This document shows positions 49,255 to 57,547 of a stretch of DNA of 64,000 bases, one piece after another. The translations under genes were made by a program, and so were the position numbers. The DNA is taken from assembly GCA_022821145.1 (NCBI GenBank), contig JAJEEE010000052.1, positions 1 through 64,000 on the forward strand, written 5' to 3'. How positions within the stretch are numbered: the stretch's first letter is position 1; the number at the start of each line of letters is the position of its first letter. The notes below the pieces were generated by a model. That model was not told the DNA's origin and did not search any database. It saw only the letters and a list, made by a program, of their open reading frames with translations. Origin of the DNA: Acidobacteriota bacterium (GTDB lineage: Bacteria > Acidobacteriota > Terriglobia > 20CM-2-55-15).

Positions 49255-50118
49255 CTAACGCGAATTCCTCGAGACGAATTCCACGATGGCGTCCGCGACG
49301 GGGTCGCCGTCTTCCGGGATGCGGGTCACGATCGAGCCGTGGTTCCGCCCTTCGAACTCCCGGTAGCTCGAATCGGGATGCTCGACGGCGAGCATCGCCG
49401 CGATGAAGTAGCTGTTTTCCTCGGGTCTCGCCGGGAGATCCTCGGATCCCGCGATCGCCAGGAACGGCGGGGCATCGGCCCGCACGTGGAATACCGGGGC
49501 CGCCGCGTCGACGATCGGCCGATCCCCGGGCAGGCCCCGTTCCCCGCGGACTGTGGCGTGCGTGACCATCTGCCCGCTGATCGGTATCAGGCCGGCGAGG
49601 TCATCGAGCCGACGACCGTGAGCGGCGAGATACCGGTCATCGACGCCGACCATCGCCGCCAGGTATCCGCCGGCCGAGTGCCCCGACACGAACACGTTCC
49701 CGGGGTCGCCGCCGTAATCTTCGGCATTGTCCAGGACCCATGCCACGCTCGCCGCCGCGTCTTCGACGTAGGCCGGAAAGACCGCGCGCGGGGACAGCCT
49801 GTAGTTGACCGATGCGACGCCGACGCCGCGCGCGGCCAGGCTGCGCGCTATTTCCTGATGCACGCCGTCGGCCTTGTCCCCGGCCGTCAGACCGCCGCCG
49901 TGAAACCACACGATCAGCGGAAAGCCCGTCTCGCCCTCGGGCAGGTAGAGATCGAGCATCGAACGCTCGCGCTCGTAGTCCGACAGGCCGTCCCCATCCT
50001 TGTATGCGACGTTCTCGTTAATGACGACATCCTGGGACAGCGCCGGCAACGCCACGGAACCAAACGCAGCCAGAAGCATGAAACCGAAACGCGGGGTCGA
50101 GCGAAGTTTCTCCGGCAT
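49255..50118 (-). CDS. secreted alpha/beta-hydrolase (esterase/lipase, HSL-like)
   Basis: 287 residues from ATG 50118 with signal peptide FMLLAAFGSVALPALSQ. LPLIVWFHGGGLTAGDK-type oxyanion motif (HGGG), VFVSGHSAGGYLAAMVG nucleophile Ser, FLAIAGSEDLPARPEE Asp, and FEGRNHGSIVTRIPEDGD His. The layout matches bacterial feruloyl/acetyl esterases of the BD-FAE kind. It is transcribed toward the uronate operon end. Confidence 0.82.
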   Translation of the reverse strand: MPEKLRSTPRFGFMLLAAFGSVALPALSQDVVINENVAYKDGDGLSDYERERSMLDLYLPEGETGFPLIVWFHGGGLTAGDKADGVHQEIARSLAARGVGVASVNYRLSPRAVFPAYVEDAAASVAWVLDNAEDYGGDPGNVFVSGHSAGGYLAAMVGVDDRYLAAHGRRLDDLAGLIPISGQMVTHATVRGERGLPGDRPIVDAAAPVFHVRADAPPFLAIAGSEDLPARPEENSYFIAAMLAVEHPDSSYREFEGRNHGSIVTRIPEDGDPVADAIVEFVSRNSR

Positions 50119-50225
50119 CACGCACCTCCGGATTCCTTGGCGTAAGATCAGCGTCAAGATATCTCGTGAAATCGGTCGGTATCCAAGCTGACGAAGCGGC
50201 TCACGCGGCCGGAGTGACGCCGCTC

Positions 50226-51113
50226 TTACACGTTCATGATTTCGTATGCCTGCTCGAGGCTCTCGATCGCGTCGCGCCCCGGGCCGGGACGGTGTTCGTG
50301 CGCGACGAAGCCGGTGTACCCGAGGTCGGCGATCGCGTTGGCGATGAACCGGTAGTTCAGCTCGTTCGTGTCGTCGATCTCGGTGCGGCCCGGCACGCCC
50401 GCCGTGTGGATGTGGCAGATCAGGTCGATGTTGTCGCGCAGGTTGCGCGTCACGTCGCCGTCGGTGATCTGCACGTGGTAGATGTCGTAGACGATCTTCA
50501 CGTTCGGCGACCCGGTGCCGCGGCACACGTTCAGACCCCAGTCGAGGCTGGAGAAGATCTGGTCGGTCCGGTTGTCGGATTCCACCTTGGCGTTGGTGAT
50601 CTCCATGCAGAGAATCACGCCGCGTTCCTCGGCGTAGTCCACGACCCGGTCGAACATGGCGATGGCGTTGGCCATGCCTTCCTCGTAGGACATCCCGCGG
50701 CGCTCGCCCGGAAGCGCGATCAGGTTCGGGCATCCCAGGTCCGCGCACATGTCGATGCCCTCGATGAACGCGGGCTCGAACTGGTCGTGCAACTCGCGCC
50801 GGATCAACCCGTCCTGGAAGCCGGTTCCGGTGCCGACCATCAGCGTCGGCGTCAGGCCGTGGTCCCGGAGGATCGGCACCTGCTGCGGGCGCGGCAGGTC
50901 CATGCCCTGGAATCCGATCCGCTGGAGGACCTGGCACCGTTCCTCGAACGACAGTTCGGATTGGCCCCACACCGATCCCATCACGCTCTGCTTTATGGGC
51001 GCCCGCCCCGCGATGCGCTCCTGGGAGGGCCGTGCGGACGCCGAAGTGCGATTCACGGAGGCCGCCGCGATGGGCGCCGCCGCCATGCCGGTCAGGAAGT
51101 CGCGTCTTTTCAT
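50226..51113 (-). CDS. TIM-barrel sugar isomerase/epimerase (hydroxypyruvate-isomerase-like), Tat signal
   Basis: 295 residues. A twin-arginine signal (MKRRDFLTGMAAAPIAAASV) precedes an AP_endonuc_2 barrel: FEERCQVLQRIGFQGMDLPR, GVILCMEITNAKVESD with a metal Glu, VKIVYDIYHVQITDGDVTRN with Asp and His, CHIHTAGVPGRTEIDDTNEL and GFVAHEHRPG with the last metal ligands. Homologues are annotated as hydroxypyruvate isomerase or xylose-isomerase-like. It lies 16 bases upstream of nothing and 16 bases downstream of the PQQ-type dehydrogenase stop, so the two are probably co-transcribed. Confidence 0.8.
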   Translation of the reverse strand: MKRRDFLTGMAAAPIAAASVNRTSASARPSQERIAGRAPIKQSVMGSVWGQSELSFEERCQVLQRIGFQGMDLPRPQQVPILRDHGLTPTLMVGTGTGFQDGLIRRELHDQFEPAFIEGIDMCADLGCPNLIALPGERRGMSYEEGMANAIAMFDRVVDYAEERGVILCMEITNAKVESDNRTDQIFSSLDWGLNVCRGTGSPNVKIVYDIYHVQITDGDVTRNLRDNIDLICHIHTAGVPGRTEIDDTNELNYRFIANAIADLGYTGFVAHEHRPGPGRDAIESLEQAYEIMNV

Positions 51114-51129
51114 GGCTGCACTATACCCC

Positions 51130-53115
51130 TCACCCGCCGTCTTCCGGAAGCCGGAACGCCAGGAACTCGCCCGAGTAGCCGAAGCCGCTGACGGCGACCA
51201 CGATGTATTGCCGGCCGTCGAGCATGTAGGTCATCGGCGACCCGGTCTGCGGCGCGGGCATGTAGACGGCTCCCACCTCTTCGCCGGTCGCCTTGTCGTA
51301 GGCCCGCAGCATCGCGCCGCGCTCGCCCGACGGCGTCGTGAAGACGCCGCCCTCGCCGGCGATCACCAGCGTTTCGGTCACCAGCGTCCCGATCCGTCCC
51401 GTCCGTCCGGTCCGGGGAATGTCGAGTCCCTCCAGCGCCGGGTGGTTGCGGATGTTGTCGGGCGTTGCCCCGTGCGGGACCTGCCAGACGATCTCGCCGC
51501 GGTTCAGGTCGATCGCCGTGATCCTCCCGTAGGGCGGCTTGACGAGCGGCAGGCCCCGCACCGTCAATCCGCCGAAGCGCTCCGTCGAGTCCGGGTCCGG
51601 GTTCGGCGCGATGCCGCGGATGAAGTCCATGTCGGAGCGCTCCGGGTCGCTGATGAGCCCGACCGCCGAGGGGGACGTGTTCGAGAACACGTACAGGATG
51701 CCGGTCTCCGGATCGTAGGATCCGCCCTGCCAGTTGGCGCCCCCGGTGACGTTGGGCAGCATCAGCAGGGCCAGAAGGCCTTCCCATCGGCTGACGACCG
51801 GGGGCGTGAACAACGGCCCGATCCGGTACCGCGAAATCAGCGCCTCGGCCTCGGCGCGCAGCTCCGGCGTGAAGTCGATCAGGTCGTCGACGGAGAAGCC
51901 CTGGCGCTCGAACGCGGGCGGCCGGGTCGGGAACGGCTGGGTCGCCGCGTACCACTCGCCGGGAACGTCGCCGGCCGGAACGGGCTGTTCCTCGATCGGC
52001 CACACCGGACGGCCGGTTTCACGGTCGAAGACGTAGACCCAGCCCTGCTTGGTCGGCTGCGCGACGGCGCGGACGAGTTCGCCGTCGACCATGATGTCGG
52101 CCAGGATCGGCGCGCACGGCGTGTCCCAGTCCCAGATGTCGTGGTGGATGAACTGGTAGTGCCAGCGCCGCTCGCCGGTTTCCAGGTCGACGGCCACGAT
52201 GCTGGACCCGTACAGGTTGTTGCCCGGACGGTGGCCGCCGAAGTAGTCGTTGGTCGGCATCTCGACGGGGAGGTAGACCAGGCCCAGCTCCTCGTCGACC
52301 GTGATCTGCGCCCAGACGCCCGTGTTGCCCGTGGTGGCCCAGGAGCCGTCCTCCCATGTCTCGTTCCCGTATTCGTCGGGGAACGGGATCGTGTGGAAGA
52401 TCCACAGGCGCTCGCCCGTGCGCGCGTCGTAGCCGCGGACGAACCCCTTCTGGTTGTTCCGCGTGCGGGGCGCGCTGCCCGGGAGGTGGGCGGCCCCCAC
52501 GATGATCGTGTTCCCGGCCACGACCGGCGCGGCGTGCAGGCCCACCTCGCCGGTCACCGGGTCCATCTCCTGGTCCATCTCCGTCTTGAGGTCGACGACG
52601 CCGTCGTTGCCGAACCCGGGAACGGGCCGGCCGGTTTCCGCCTCGAGCGCGATCATCTGGTAGCCGGGCGTGACGTAGACGATGCGTTCCTCGCCGCCGT
52701 CGGACCAGTAGGCCAGACCCCGTCCGGAAAGCTGCCGCGGCGCGGCCTCGCCGCGCGCGCCCTCCCGGAGGCTGAACTTCCAGAGCAGCTCGCCGGTCGC
52801 CGGGTCCAGCGCGATCACCGAGCGGCGCGTGCCGGCCGTGGTATAGAGAACGCCGTTCACCATGAGCGGCGTGGACTGGAGGTTGGTTTCCCGGCGCGGG
52901 CCGAGGTTGTCGGTCTTGAAGCGCCAGGCGACCTCAAGCGTGCCGAAGTTGTCGGCGTCGATCTGGGCGAGGCCCGAATAACGCGTGCTGCCCAAGTCGC
53001 CGCCGTAAGTGGTCCACTCACCGCCGGCGGCCCCGTATTGCCCGGCGGCGGGCAGCGTGGTCAGCGCGGCGAGCAGAAGGCACGCGGCCGGGCCGGCAGG
53101 GGCTGTTGTCGACAT
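51130..53115 (-). CDS. PQQ-binding quinoprotein dehydrogenase (glucose-dehydrogenase-like)
   Basis: 661 residues with signal peptide AACLLLAALTTLPAAGQ. EWTTYGGDLGSTRYSGLAQI opens the propeller; blades include ALDPATGELLWKFSL, GYDARTGERLWIFHT, AVDLETGERRWHYQFIHHDI, WDWDTP and VYVFDRETGRPVWP. IHHDIWDWD and the late YIVVAVSGFGYSGEFLAF are typical of the membrane glucose/quinate dehydrogenase type, but there are no N-terminal membrane helices and no CxxCH. The enzyme is soluble and periplasmic; substrate unknown. Confidence 0.85.
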   Translation of the reverse strand: MSTTAPAGPAACLLLAALTTLPAAGQYGAAGGEWTTYGGDLGSTRYSGLAQIDADNFGTLEVAWRFKTDNLGPRRETNLQSTPLMVNGVLYTTAGTRRSVIALDPATGELLWKFSLREGARGEAAPRQLSGRGLAYWSDGGEERIVYVTPGYQMIALEAETGRPVPGFGNDGVVDLKTEMDQEMDPVTGEVGLHAAPVVAGNTIIVGAAHLPGSAPRTRNNQKGFVRGYDARTGERLWIFHTIPFPDEYGNETWEDGSWATTGNTGVWAQITVDEELGLVYLPVEMPTNDYFGGHRPGNNLYGSSIVAVDLETGERRWHYQFIHHDIWDWDTPCAPILADIMVDGELVRAVAQPTKQGWVYVFDRETGRPVWPIEEQPVPAGDVPGEWYAATQPFPTRPPAFERQGFSVDDLIDFTPELRAEAEALISRYRIGPLFTPPVVSRWEGLLALLMLPNVTGGANWQGGSYDPETGILYVFSNTSPSAVGLISDPERSDMDFIRGIAPNPDPDSTERFGGLTVRGLPLVKPPYGRITAIDLNRGEIVWQVPHGATPDNIRNHPALEGLDIPRTGRTGRIGTLVTETLVIAGEGGVFTTPSGERGAMLRAYDKATGEEVGAVYMPAPQTGSPMTYMLDGRQYIVVAVSGFGYSGEFLAFRLPEDGG

Positions 53116-53253
53116 TTCGTTGTCTCCTGACTATGAGCTGTCGGTGAAAACGGGCGCGTGGCCGGCGTCCGTCCAGGGGCTGGCGTCCGCCGCCGCCATC
53201 AGCCGGATACGGCGTCGAGGACAGCGACAACCTCCGGCCCATGCCCGATGGGA

Positions 53254-53320
53254 CTCGCGGCGTTCCTCGCCGCGAGTGGACAACGAGCCGGCAGGCGAGG
53301 CGTCAGCCCAAGAAAACGAT
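53254..53320. repeat. dispersed repeat copy with perfect 9-bp hairpin
   Basis: CTCGCGGCG, TTCCT, CGCCGCGAG (53254-53276), followed by TGGACAACGAGCCGGCAGGC, GAGGCGTCAGCCCAAGAAAA. It is a copy of the element seen in the 18.6-19.3 kb array and at 23.1 kb, again just beyond the stop of a minus-strand gene. Confidence 0.8.
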
Positions 53321-53355
53321 CCGGTCGAACGCTGCCGCGGTCTTACCACGAACGG

Positions 53356-54429
53356 CTATCCCGTCTCGATTCGGAGCATCCGGATGAGATTACCGCCGAG
53401 GATCGCCATCTTGTCGTCATCGCTCAAGGACGGCGAATCGGCGATCAGGTCGATGGTGTCGGGCCAGACATAGGGGATGTCGGAGCCGTAGACGACCTGT
53501 GTGACGCCGGTCTCGGCCACCAGGTGCCGCAGTCCCTCCTCGGAAAATACCATCGAGTCGACGAAGATCTGGTCCCGCATGTACTCGCTCGGACTCTTCA
53601 GGTTCGCGCAATCCGCGTTGGCCCGCACCTCGCAGGCCACCTCGGTGCGCCCCAGGTACGAGGGCAGGTAGCCGCCCCCATGCGCCCCGCAGATCTTCAG
53701 TCCCGGGAACCGGTCCAGGACCCCGTCGAAGATCATGTGCGTCAGAAAGACCGTCGTCTCCAGGGGATTGCCGATGATGTTGCCCAGGTTGCCGCGACCG
53801 GCGAGCCCGCCTTCGCGGACCACGTTCTGCGCGTTGTTGGGGTGCATGAAGATGGGGACGTCCAGCTCTTCGGCCTTGGCCCAGAACAGGTCGTAGCGTT
53901 CCGAGGTGGGCGGCTCGTTGGCGACGTGGCCGCCGATGGACGCGCCGCGGTGCCCCAGTTGGCCGACGGCGTATTCGAGCTGCTCGGCGGCCAGGTCCGG
54001 ATGCTGCAGCGCGACCGAGGTCAGCGCCACGAACCGGTCCGGATGCTCATCGCACCACGCGGCAAGTCCTTCATCCTGGACCCGGACGATTTGCGCGGCC
54101 ATGTCGCGGTCGGCGGCGTACCACCAGAACTGGTTGACGCTGAGCGCCTGGATGTCGATGCCGCGCTCGTCCATCATCTCCATGCGGTGCGGGCCCACCC
54201 TCAGCAGGTCGGGCAGACCGGCCCCGGCCGGGTTCACGCCGGGAATGGCCGCCCGCAGTTCGTCGAGAAACGTGCAGTGCGCGTGGATGTCGACAACCGT
54301 CGCGCGGCGTCCGTTGATACTGATCTCCCGGCGCGGGGACTGTCCCGACGTGTCGAGCCGGCAGCCGGCGATGAGCCCTCCCGCGCCGGCGTACGCCGCG
54401 GTCCTGAGGAAGTTCCTGCGGTCGAGCAT
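53356..54429 (-). CDS. ACMSD-like amidohydrolase (amidohydrolase 2), Tat signal
   Basis: 357 residues from ATG 54429. MLDRRNFLRTAAYAGAGGLI has a twin-arginine motif and runs into a lipobox-like IAGC, so it may be a Tat lipoprotein. VVDIHAHCTF is the HxH metal site, IFMHPNNAQN and ICGAHGGGYLPSYLGR give the other His ligands, and QVVYGSDIPYVWPDT the catalytic Asp. The fold matches aminocarboxymuconate-semialdehyde or resorcylate decarboxylases and related hydrolases. Substrate not determinable; aromatic acids are plausible. Confidence 0.85.
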   Translation of the reverse strand: MLDRRNFLRTAAYAGAGGLIAGCRLDTSGQSPRREISINGRRATVVDIHAHCTFLDELRAAIPGVNPAGAGLPDLLRVGPHRMEMMDERGIDIQALSVNQFWWYAADRDMAAQIVRVQDEGLAAWCDEHPDRFVALTSVALQHPDLAAEQLEYAVGQLGHRGASIGGHVANEPPTSERYDLFWAKAEELDVPIFMHPNNAQNVVREGGLAGRGNLGNIIGNPLETTVFLTHMIFDGVLDRFPGLKICGAHGGGYLPSYLGRTEVACEVRANADCANLKSPSEYMRDQIFVDSMVFSEEGLRHLVAETGVTQVVYGSDIPYVWPDTIDLIADSPSLSDDDKMAILGGNLIRMLRIETG

Positions 54430-54615
54430 GGCGACCCCCTTGATCGGTCGTGATTGCCGGAAAACGCTTCGACGATATGAACCGCGTTGCCGGAAGTCAA
54501 GGAAGCGGACGGGCGCTCCGCGGGTTGTCTTGGCCCACGTATTCTCCCCTCCGAACAGAAACGATCGGTCGCTGCGCCGCGTCGGCAAGACGGTACGAAA
54601 GCCGCCGTCCGTATA

Positions 54616-54783
54616 TTACGGCGATGACCGATTCGCCTGCGTGGCGGGAACATGGATGAATCCCTCGAACCCCGTGTCGATTATCCCTTCGTATCGACGC
54701 TCCCATTTCTCTTCTCTCGGAGCGTGTAGACGAAATTCGATCGTCGGGCAGCCGTCGGTGTTAAACCGGCCGCGATGCTTCAT
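54616..54783 (-). pseudogene. clan AA (retropepsin-like) aspartic protease fragment
   Basis: 55 codons from ATG 54783: MKHRGRFNTDGCPTIEFRLH, then RYEGIIDTGFEGFIHVP, with the I-D-T-G-F-E-G-F active-site pattern of small bacterial clan AA proteases (full length about 110-120). The frame then stops within ten codons; a different frame downstream (RRLSYRLADAAQRPIVSVRR) could be the decayed rest. It overlaps the end of the upstream small gene by about 20 bases, as in two-gene modules. Confidence 0.6.
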
Positions 54784-55054
54784 CGATGACGGCGTAGCCG
54801 GTTCGAAATGCTCCGGGGGAACCCACACGCATCAGGTGGAACGGCCCGCGGCCACTCCTGGCGGCCCCCTCCAGAGCTTCCTCCGAGCTCTCGCCGACGT
54901 GGATCTCCCGGTTCTCGACGTCGATGGCGATGAATTTACCACGGGACTGCTGTTCGCATTTCGCTCTGAACTGCTCGTCGTACAGCCGCTCGGCTTGCTC
55001 GACGAACTCTTCACGATCTTTCGTGATGCTGAGATCGGGCGGGTCGTGTCTCAT
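54761..55054 (-). CDS. small protein upstream of the clan AA protease
   Basis: 97 residues: DLSITKDREEFVEQAERLYD, EQFRAKCEQQSRGKFIAIDV, ENREIHVGESSEEALEGAAR. The middle resembles the short antitoxin-like proteins (DUF5678 type) that are often encoded just before clan AA aspartic proteases in bacterial genomes; here the partner gene overlaps and is truncated. The role is unproven; a toxin-antitoxin-like module has been suspected for such pairs. Confidence 0.6.
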   Translation of the reverse strand: MRHDPPDLSITKDREEFVEQAERLYDEQFRAKCEQQSRGKFIAIDVENREIHVGESSEEALEGAARSGRGPFHLMRVGSPGAFRTGYAVIDEASRPV

Positions 55055-55393
55055 TGGGGCCTCCCCCTCGAATTCCTAATTTGTGGACCGCTTCCTGGAC
55101 AACCGAGGTCCCCGTTGCGGAAAGGAATCTAGCCCGCTACGCAGCCTCAAGGCAACAACTGATCCAGCCCGCCTGATCCAGCCCCTGAATCGAATCCGCG
55201 ATCCCCGGCGTCCATCGTCCAAGTCACGCGACGACTGCGATGCGCGCGGTCGAGGTCGCAACGTCCAAGTTGTCGATCTGACTCTCAAACGGAAATATCG
55301 CCGTACTGATCGGCGCATCGCGGGGTCCCCTACCCAGGGGGAAAAGGGTAGAATACGCTCACAACGGATCCCAACCGCCGGAGGTACTGATCG
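55055..55393. promoter_or_regulatory. divergent intergenic region
   Basis: 339 bases between the small minus-strand module and the metallo-hydrolase. No gene seen. TAGAAT at about 55349-55354 is a possible -10 box some 40 bases before the ATG at 55394, and GGAGG precedes that start. Confidence 0.35.
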
Positions 55394-56245
55394 ATGCGCC
55401 AGAAAATCATGGTCCTCGCCCTTGCCGTGTTCGTGGGCGCGGGGCTCGCGGTCGTCACCGGAACCAGTCAGCAGCAGGCCCCGCCCCTGGAGATGAGCGA
55501 GGTCGTGGAAGGCCTGTACGTGATCACGGGCTCGGGCGGCAACGTCGGCGTCCGCGTGACCGGCGAAGGCGTCATCGTGATCGACGACAAGTTCGAGCGA
55601 AACTACGACGAGATCATCGCCAACATCGAGAGCGTGACCGACGAGCCCGTCCGGTACGTGATCAACACGCATCACCACGGAGACCACAGCGGGGGCAACG
55701 TCCGGTTCTCGGCGATCGCCCAGGTGATCGCCCACAAGAACGTGCGTGCCAACATCCTGAGGAACGACCAAGCGGGCCCGCCGTCGGTCATCTATACGCA
55801 CGAGACGGCCGTGTTCCTGGGCGACGCGGAAGTGCAGGCCCACCACATGGGCCGGGGCCATACCAACGGCGACTCGATCATCTACTTCCCGGACCTGGGC
55901 GTCATCCATGGGGGCGACCTGATCAACACCGGGAACATCTTCATCGACTACAACAACGGCGGCAGCTTCCTGGAGTGGGTGGACACGCTGGACCGCGCCC
56001 TGGAGCTGGACTTCACGACGGCGATTCCGGGACACGGCGACATCCTGACCAAGGACGAGTTGCGGGCGTACCGCAACAAGTTCGCCGCGCTGGAGACCCG
56101 CGCGCGCGAGCTGGTGGCCCAGGGCATGGCCCCGGACGAGTTCGTCGCGAACCTGCCGACGGACGACCTGGGATGGGACCTGACCGGCCGCGGCGGCGCG
56201 GGGGCGCAGGGCGTCTACGCCGAGTTGACCGGGGCGATGGAATAG
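55394..56245 (+). CDS. secreted metallo-beta-lactamase-fold hydrolase
   Basis: 283 residues with signal segment KIMVLALAVFVGAGLAVV. INTHHHGDHSGGN is the H-x-H-x-D-H zinc motif, MGRGHTNGDSIIYFPDLG and VIHGGDLI supply the further His and Asp ligands, and AIPGHGDIL the last His. The N-terminal YVITGSGGNVGVRVTGEGVI is typical of periplasmic MBL-fold proteins related to cyclase or quinoprotein-relay-like groups. Substrate unknown. Confidence 0.88.
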   Translation: MRQKIMVLALAVFVGAGLAVVTGTSQQQAPPLEMSEVVEGLYVITGSGGNVGVRVTGEGVIVIDDKFERNYDEIIANIESVTDEPVRYVINTHHHGDHSGGNVRFSAIAQVIAHKNVRANILRNDQAGPPSVIYTHETAVFLGDAEVQAHHMGRGHTNGDSIIYFPDLGVIHGGDLINTGNIFIDYNNGGSFLEWVDTLDRALELDFTTAIPGHGDILTKDELRAYRNKFAALETRARELVAQGMAPDEFVANLPTDDLGWDLTGRGGAGAQGVYAELTGAME

Positions 56246-56277
56246 GACCGAGCGGCCGACATCCCCGACGCGGAACG

Positions 56278-56763
56278 CTGAACCTCTTCGTCTACGGCAC
56301 ACTCAAGCGCGGGCTCCGGAACCACGACAGGTTCTGTCGCGGAGTGCTGGAAGTCCGCGAGGCCGAAGTGCGCGGCCGCCTCTACGAGGGCCCCGGATAC
56401 CCGTTTCTGGAGGTACCCGAAGGCGACGTTCTCGCGGAGGGAACGGCCGATCCTCTCGCCGACGCGGCCACGGAGGCGCGACTGCGCGCCTCGCCCGCGT
56501 CGTTCCGCCGGCCCGTCGCCGCCAGCGGCGCGCCGGGCGCCTGGGGCATCGTCCACGGCGAGGTGTTGACCTTCGACGACCCCGACGACCGCCTGCCCGC
56601 CATCGACCGCCTGGAGGACTTCAACCCCGGCGGCTCCAGCGTCTACCGGCGCGTGCTGGTCCACGCGCTGGTGCAGGGCGCGCCGGAACCGGCGTGGTTG
56701 TACACGATCGAGGCGAGCGGCATCCACGGCCGCCGGATCGTCTCGGGCCGCTGGCCAGAGTAG
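56278..56763 (+). CDS. gamma-glutamylcyclotransferase-fold protein (AIG2-like)
   Basis: 161 residues. LNLFVYGTLKRGLRNHDRFC carries the family's Y-G-S/T-L-K-x-G substrate loop, then RGRLYEGPGYPFLE, GEVLTFDDPDDRLPAIDRLE with the acidic catalytic region, and YRRVLVHALVQG. These proteins cyclise gamma-glutamyl amines or act on related conjugates. No ATG, GTG or TTG lies near the expected start; the only candidate next to the domain is CTG at 56278, 32 bases after the preceding stop. The start is therefore uncertain. Confidence 0.75.
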   Translation: MNLFVYGTLKRGLRNHDRFCRGVLEVREAEVRGRLYEGPGYPFLEVPEGDVLAEGTADPLADAATEARLRASPASFRRPVAASGAPGAWGIVHGEVLTFDDPDDRLPAIDRLEDFNPGGSSVYRRVLVHALVQGAPEPAWLYTIEASGIHGRRIVSGRWPE

Positions 56764-56906
56764 CGGCCGTGGGCGGGTCCAGGGGAATCCGGGCGTACGG
56801 TACACGACCGCGCGGTTCGATGACGGCGGCACGGGGTATCGCGTGCCTGAATCCCACGAGTACCATTGAAGCGTGCAAGAATCCGAACGATGAGGATGTT
56901 GAAGGA

Positions 56907-57248
56907 ATGAGCGAAACCATGGCGCGGAGCCGTCGAAAAAAACTGCCGCCGATTCATCCCGGGGAGATTCTTCATGAAGAGTTCCTGGCCCCGATGGAGA
57001 TCACGCAGTACCGGTTGGCCCATTCGATCGGAGTGGACGCCCGCCGGATCCATGCGATCGTCCATGGTCAGCGGTCCATAACGGCCGAGACGGCCCTGCT
57101 GTTCTCGCGCTTCTTCGGGAACTCTCCGGAGTTCTGGACAGGACTTCAGAGCCAGCACGATCTGGAGAAGGAACGGGATCGACTGGCCGACAGGCTCGAA
57201 CGCGTGCCGGCGTACGATGCGGCCGTCACCGCTGGATCCGCGGGCTAA
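56907..57248 (+). CDS. higA: orphan HigA-type antitoxin
   Basis: 113 residues from ATG 56907, with GAAGGA just upstream. PPIHPGEILHEEFLAPMEIT, QYRLAHSIGVDARRIHAIVH, GQRSITAETALLFSRFFGNS and PEFWTGLQSQHDLEKERDRL are the HigA/VapI signature. No HigB gene precedes it; the 140 bases upstream contain no toxin-like frame. It is distinct from the higA at 28215. Confidence 0.88.
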   Translation: MSETMARSRRKKLPPIHPGEILHEEFLAPMEITQYRLAHSIGVDARRIHAIVHGQRSITAETALLFSRFFGNSPEFWTGLQSQHDLEKERDRLADRLERVPAYDAAVTAGSAG

Positions 57249-57342
57249 GACGCCGAGGACGCCACGCGAACCGGCCGCCGGGCGGCCGGTCGGCCCTGCG
57301 AAGCGAGACACGACTGCCGCGATCGTATGGCAGAATAGCCGG

Positions 57343-57495
57343 ATGAGTGTCAGTTCTTTCCGCGGTTTTCTCTACTTTCTGGCGCGTATCCTCGGGGACG
57401 TACAGGCCGTGCGGCGCGGGCGCGTCGGGCGCCGTGTGGGTCGGCGTGCGGCCGGGAAGCTGACTGGCCGCATGATGGGGAAGTGGCTTCGGTGA
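57343..57495 (+). CDS. small basic protein
   Basis: 50 residues from ATG 57343: a short hydrophobic start (FRGFLYFLARILGDV) then a strongly basic end (RRGRVGRRVGRRAAGKLTGR). The pattern of a G-D-V-x-A-x-x-x-G-R segment followed by R-x-x-R-R-x-x-G-K occurs in small uncharacterised proteins of several groups. A -10-like CAGAAT ends six bases before the ATG. Low certainty because it is short. Confidence 0.5.
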   Translation: MSVSSFRGFLYFLARILGDVQAVRRGRVGRRVGRRAAGKLTGRMMGKWLR

Positions 57496-57547
57496 GGTTC
57501 CGTCCGCAAGGCCTGCCGGGACGCGTTCGCGATTCGGCGCGTAGCCT

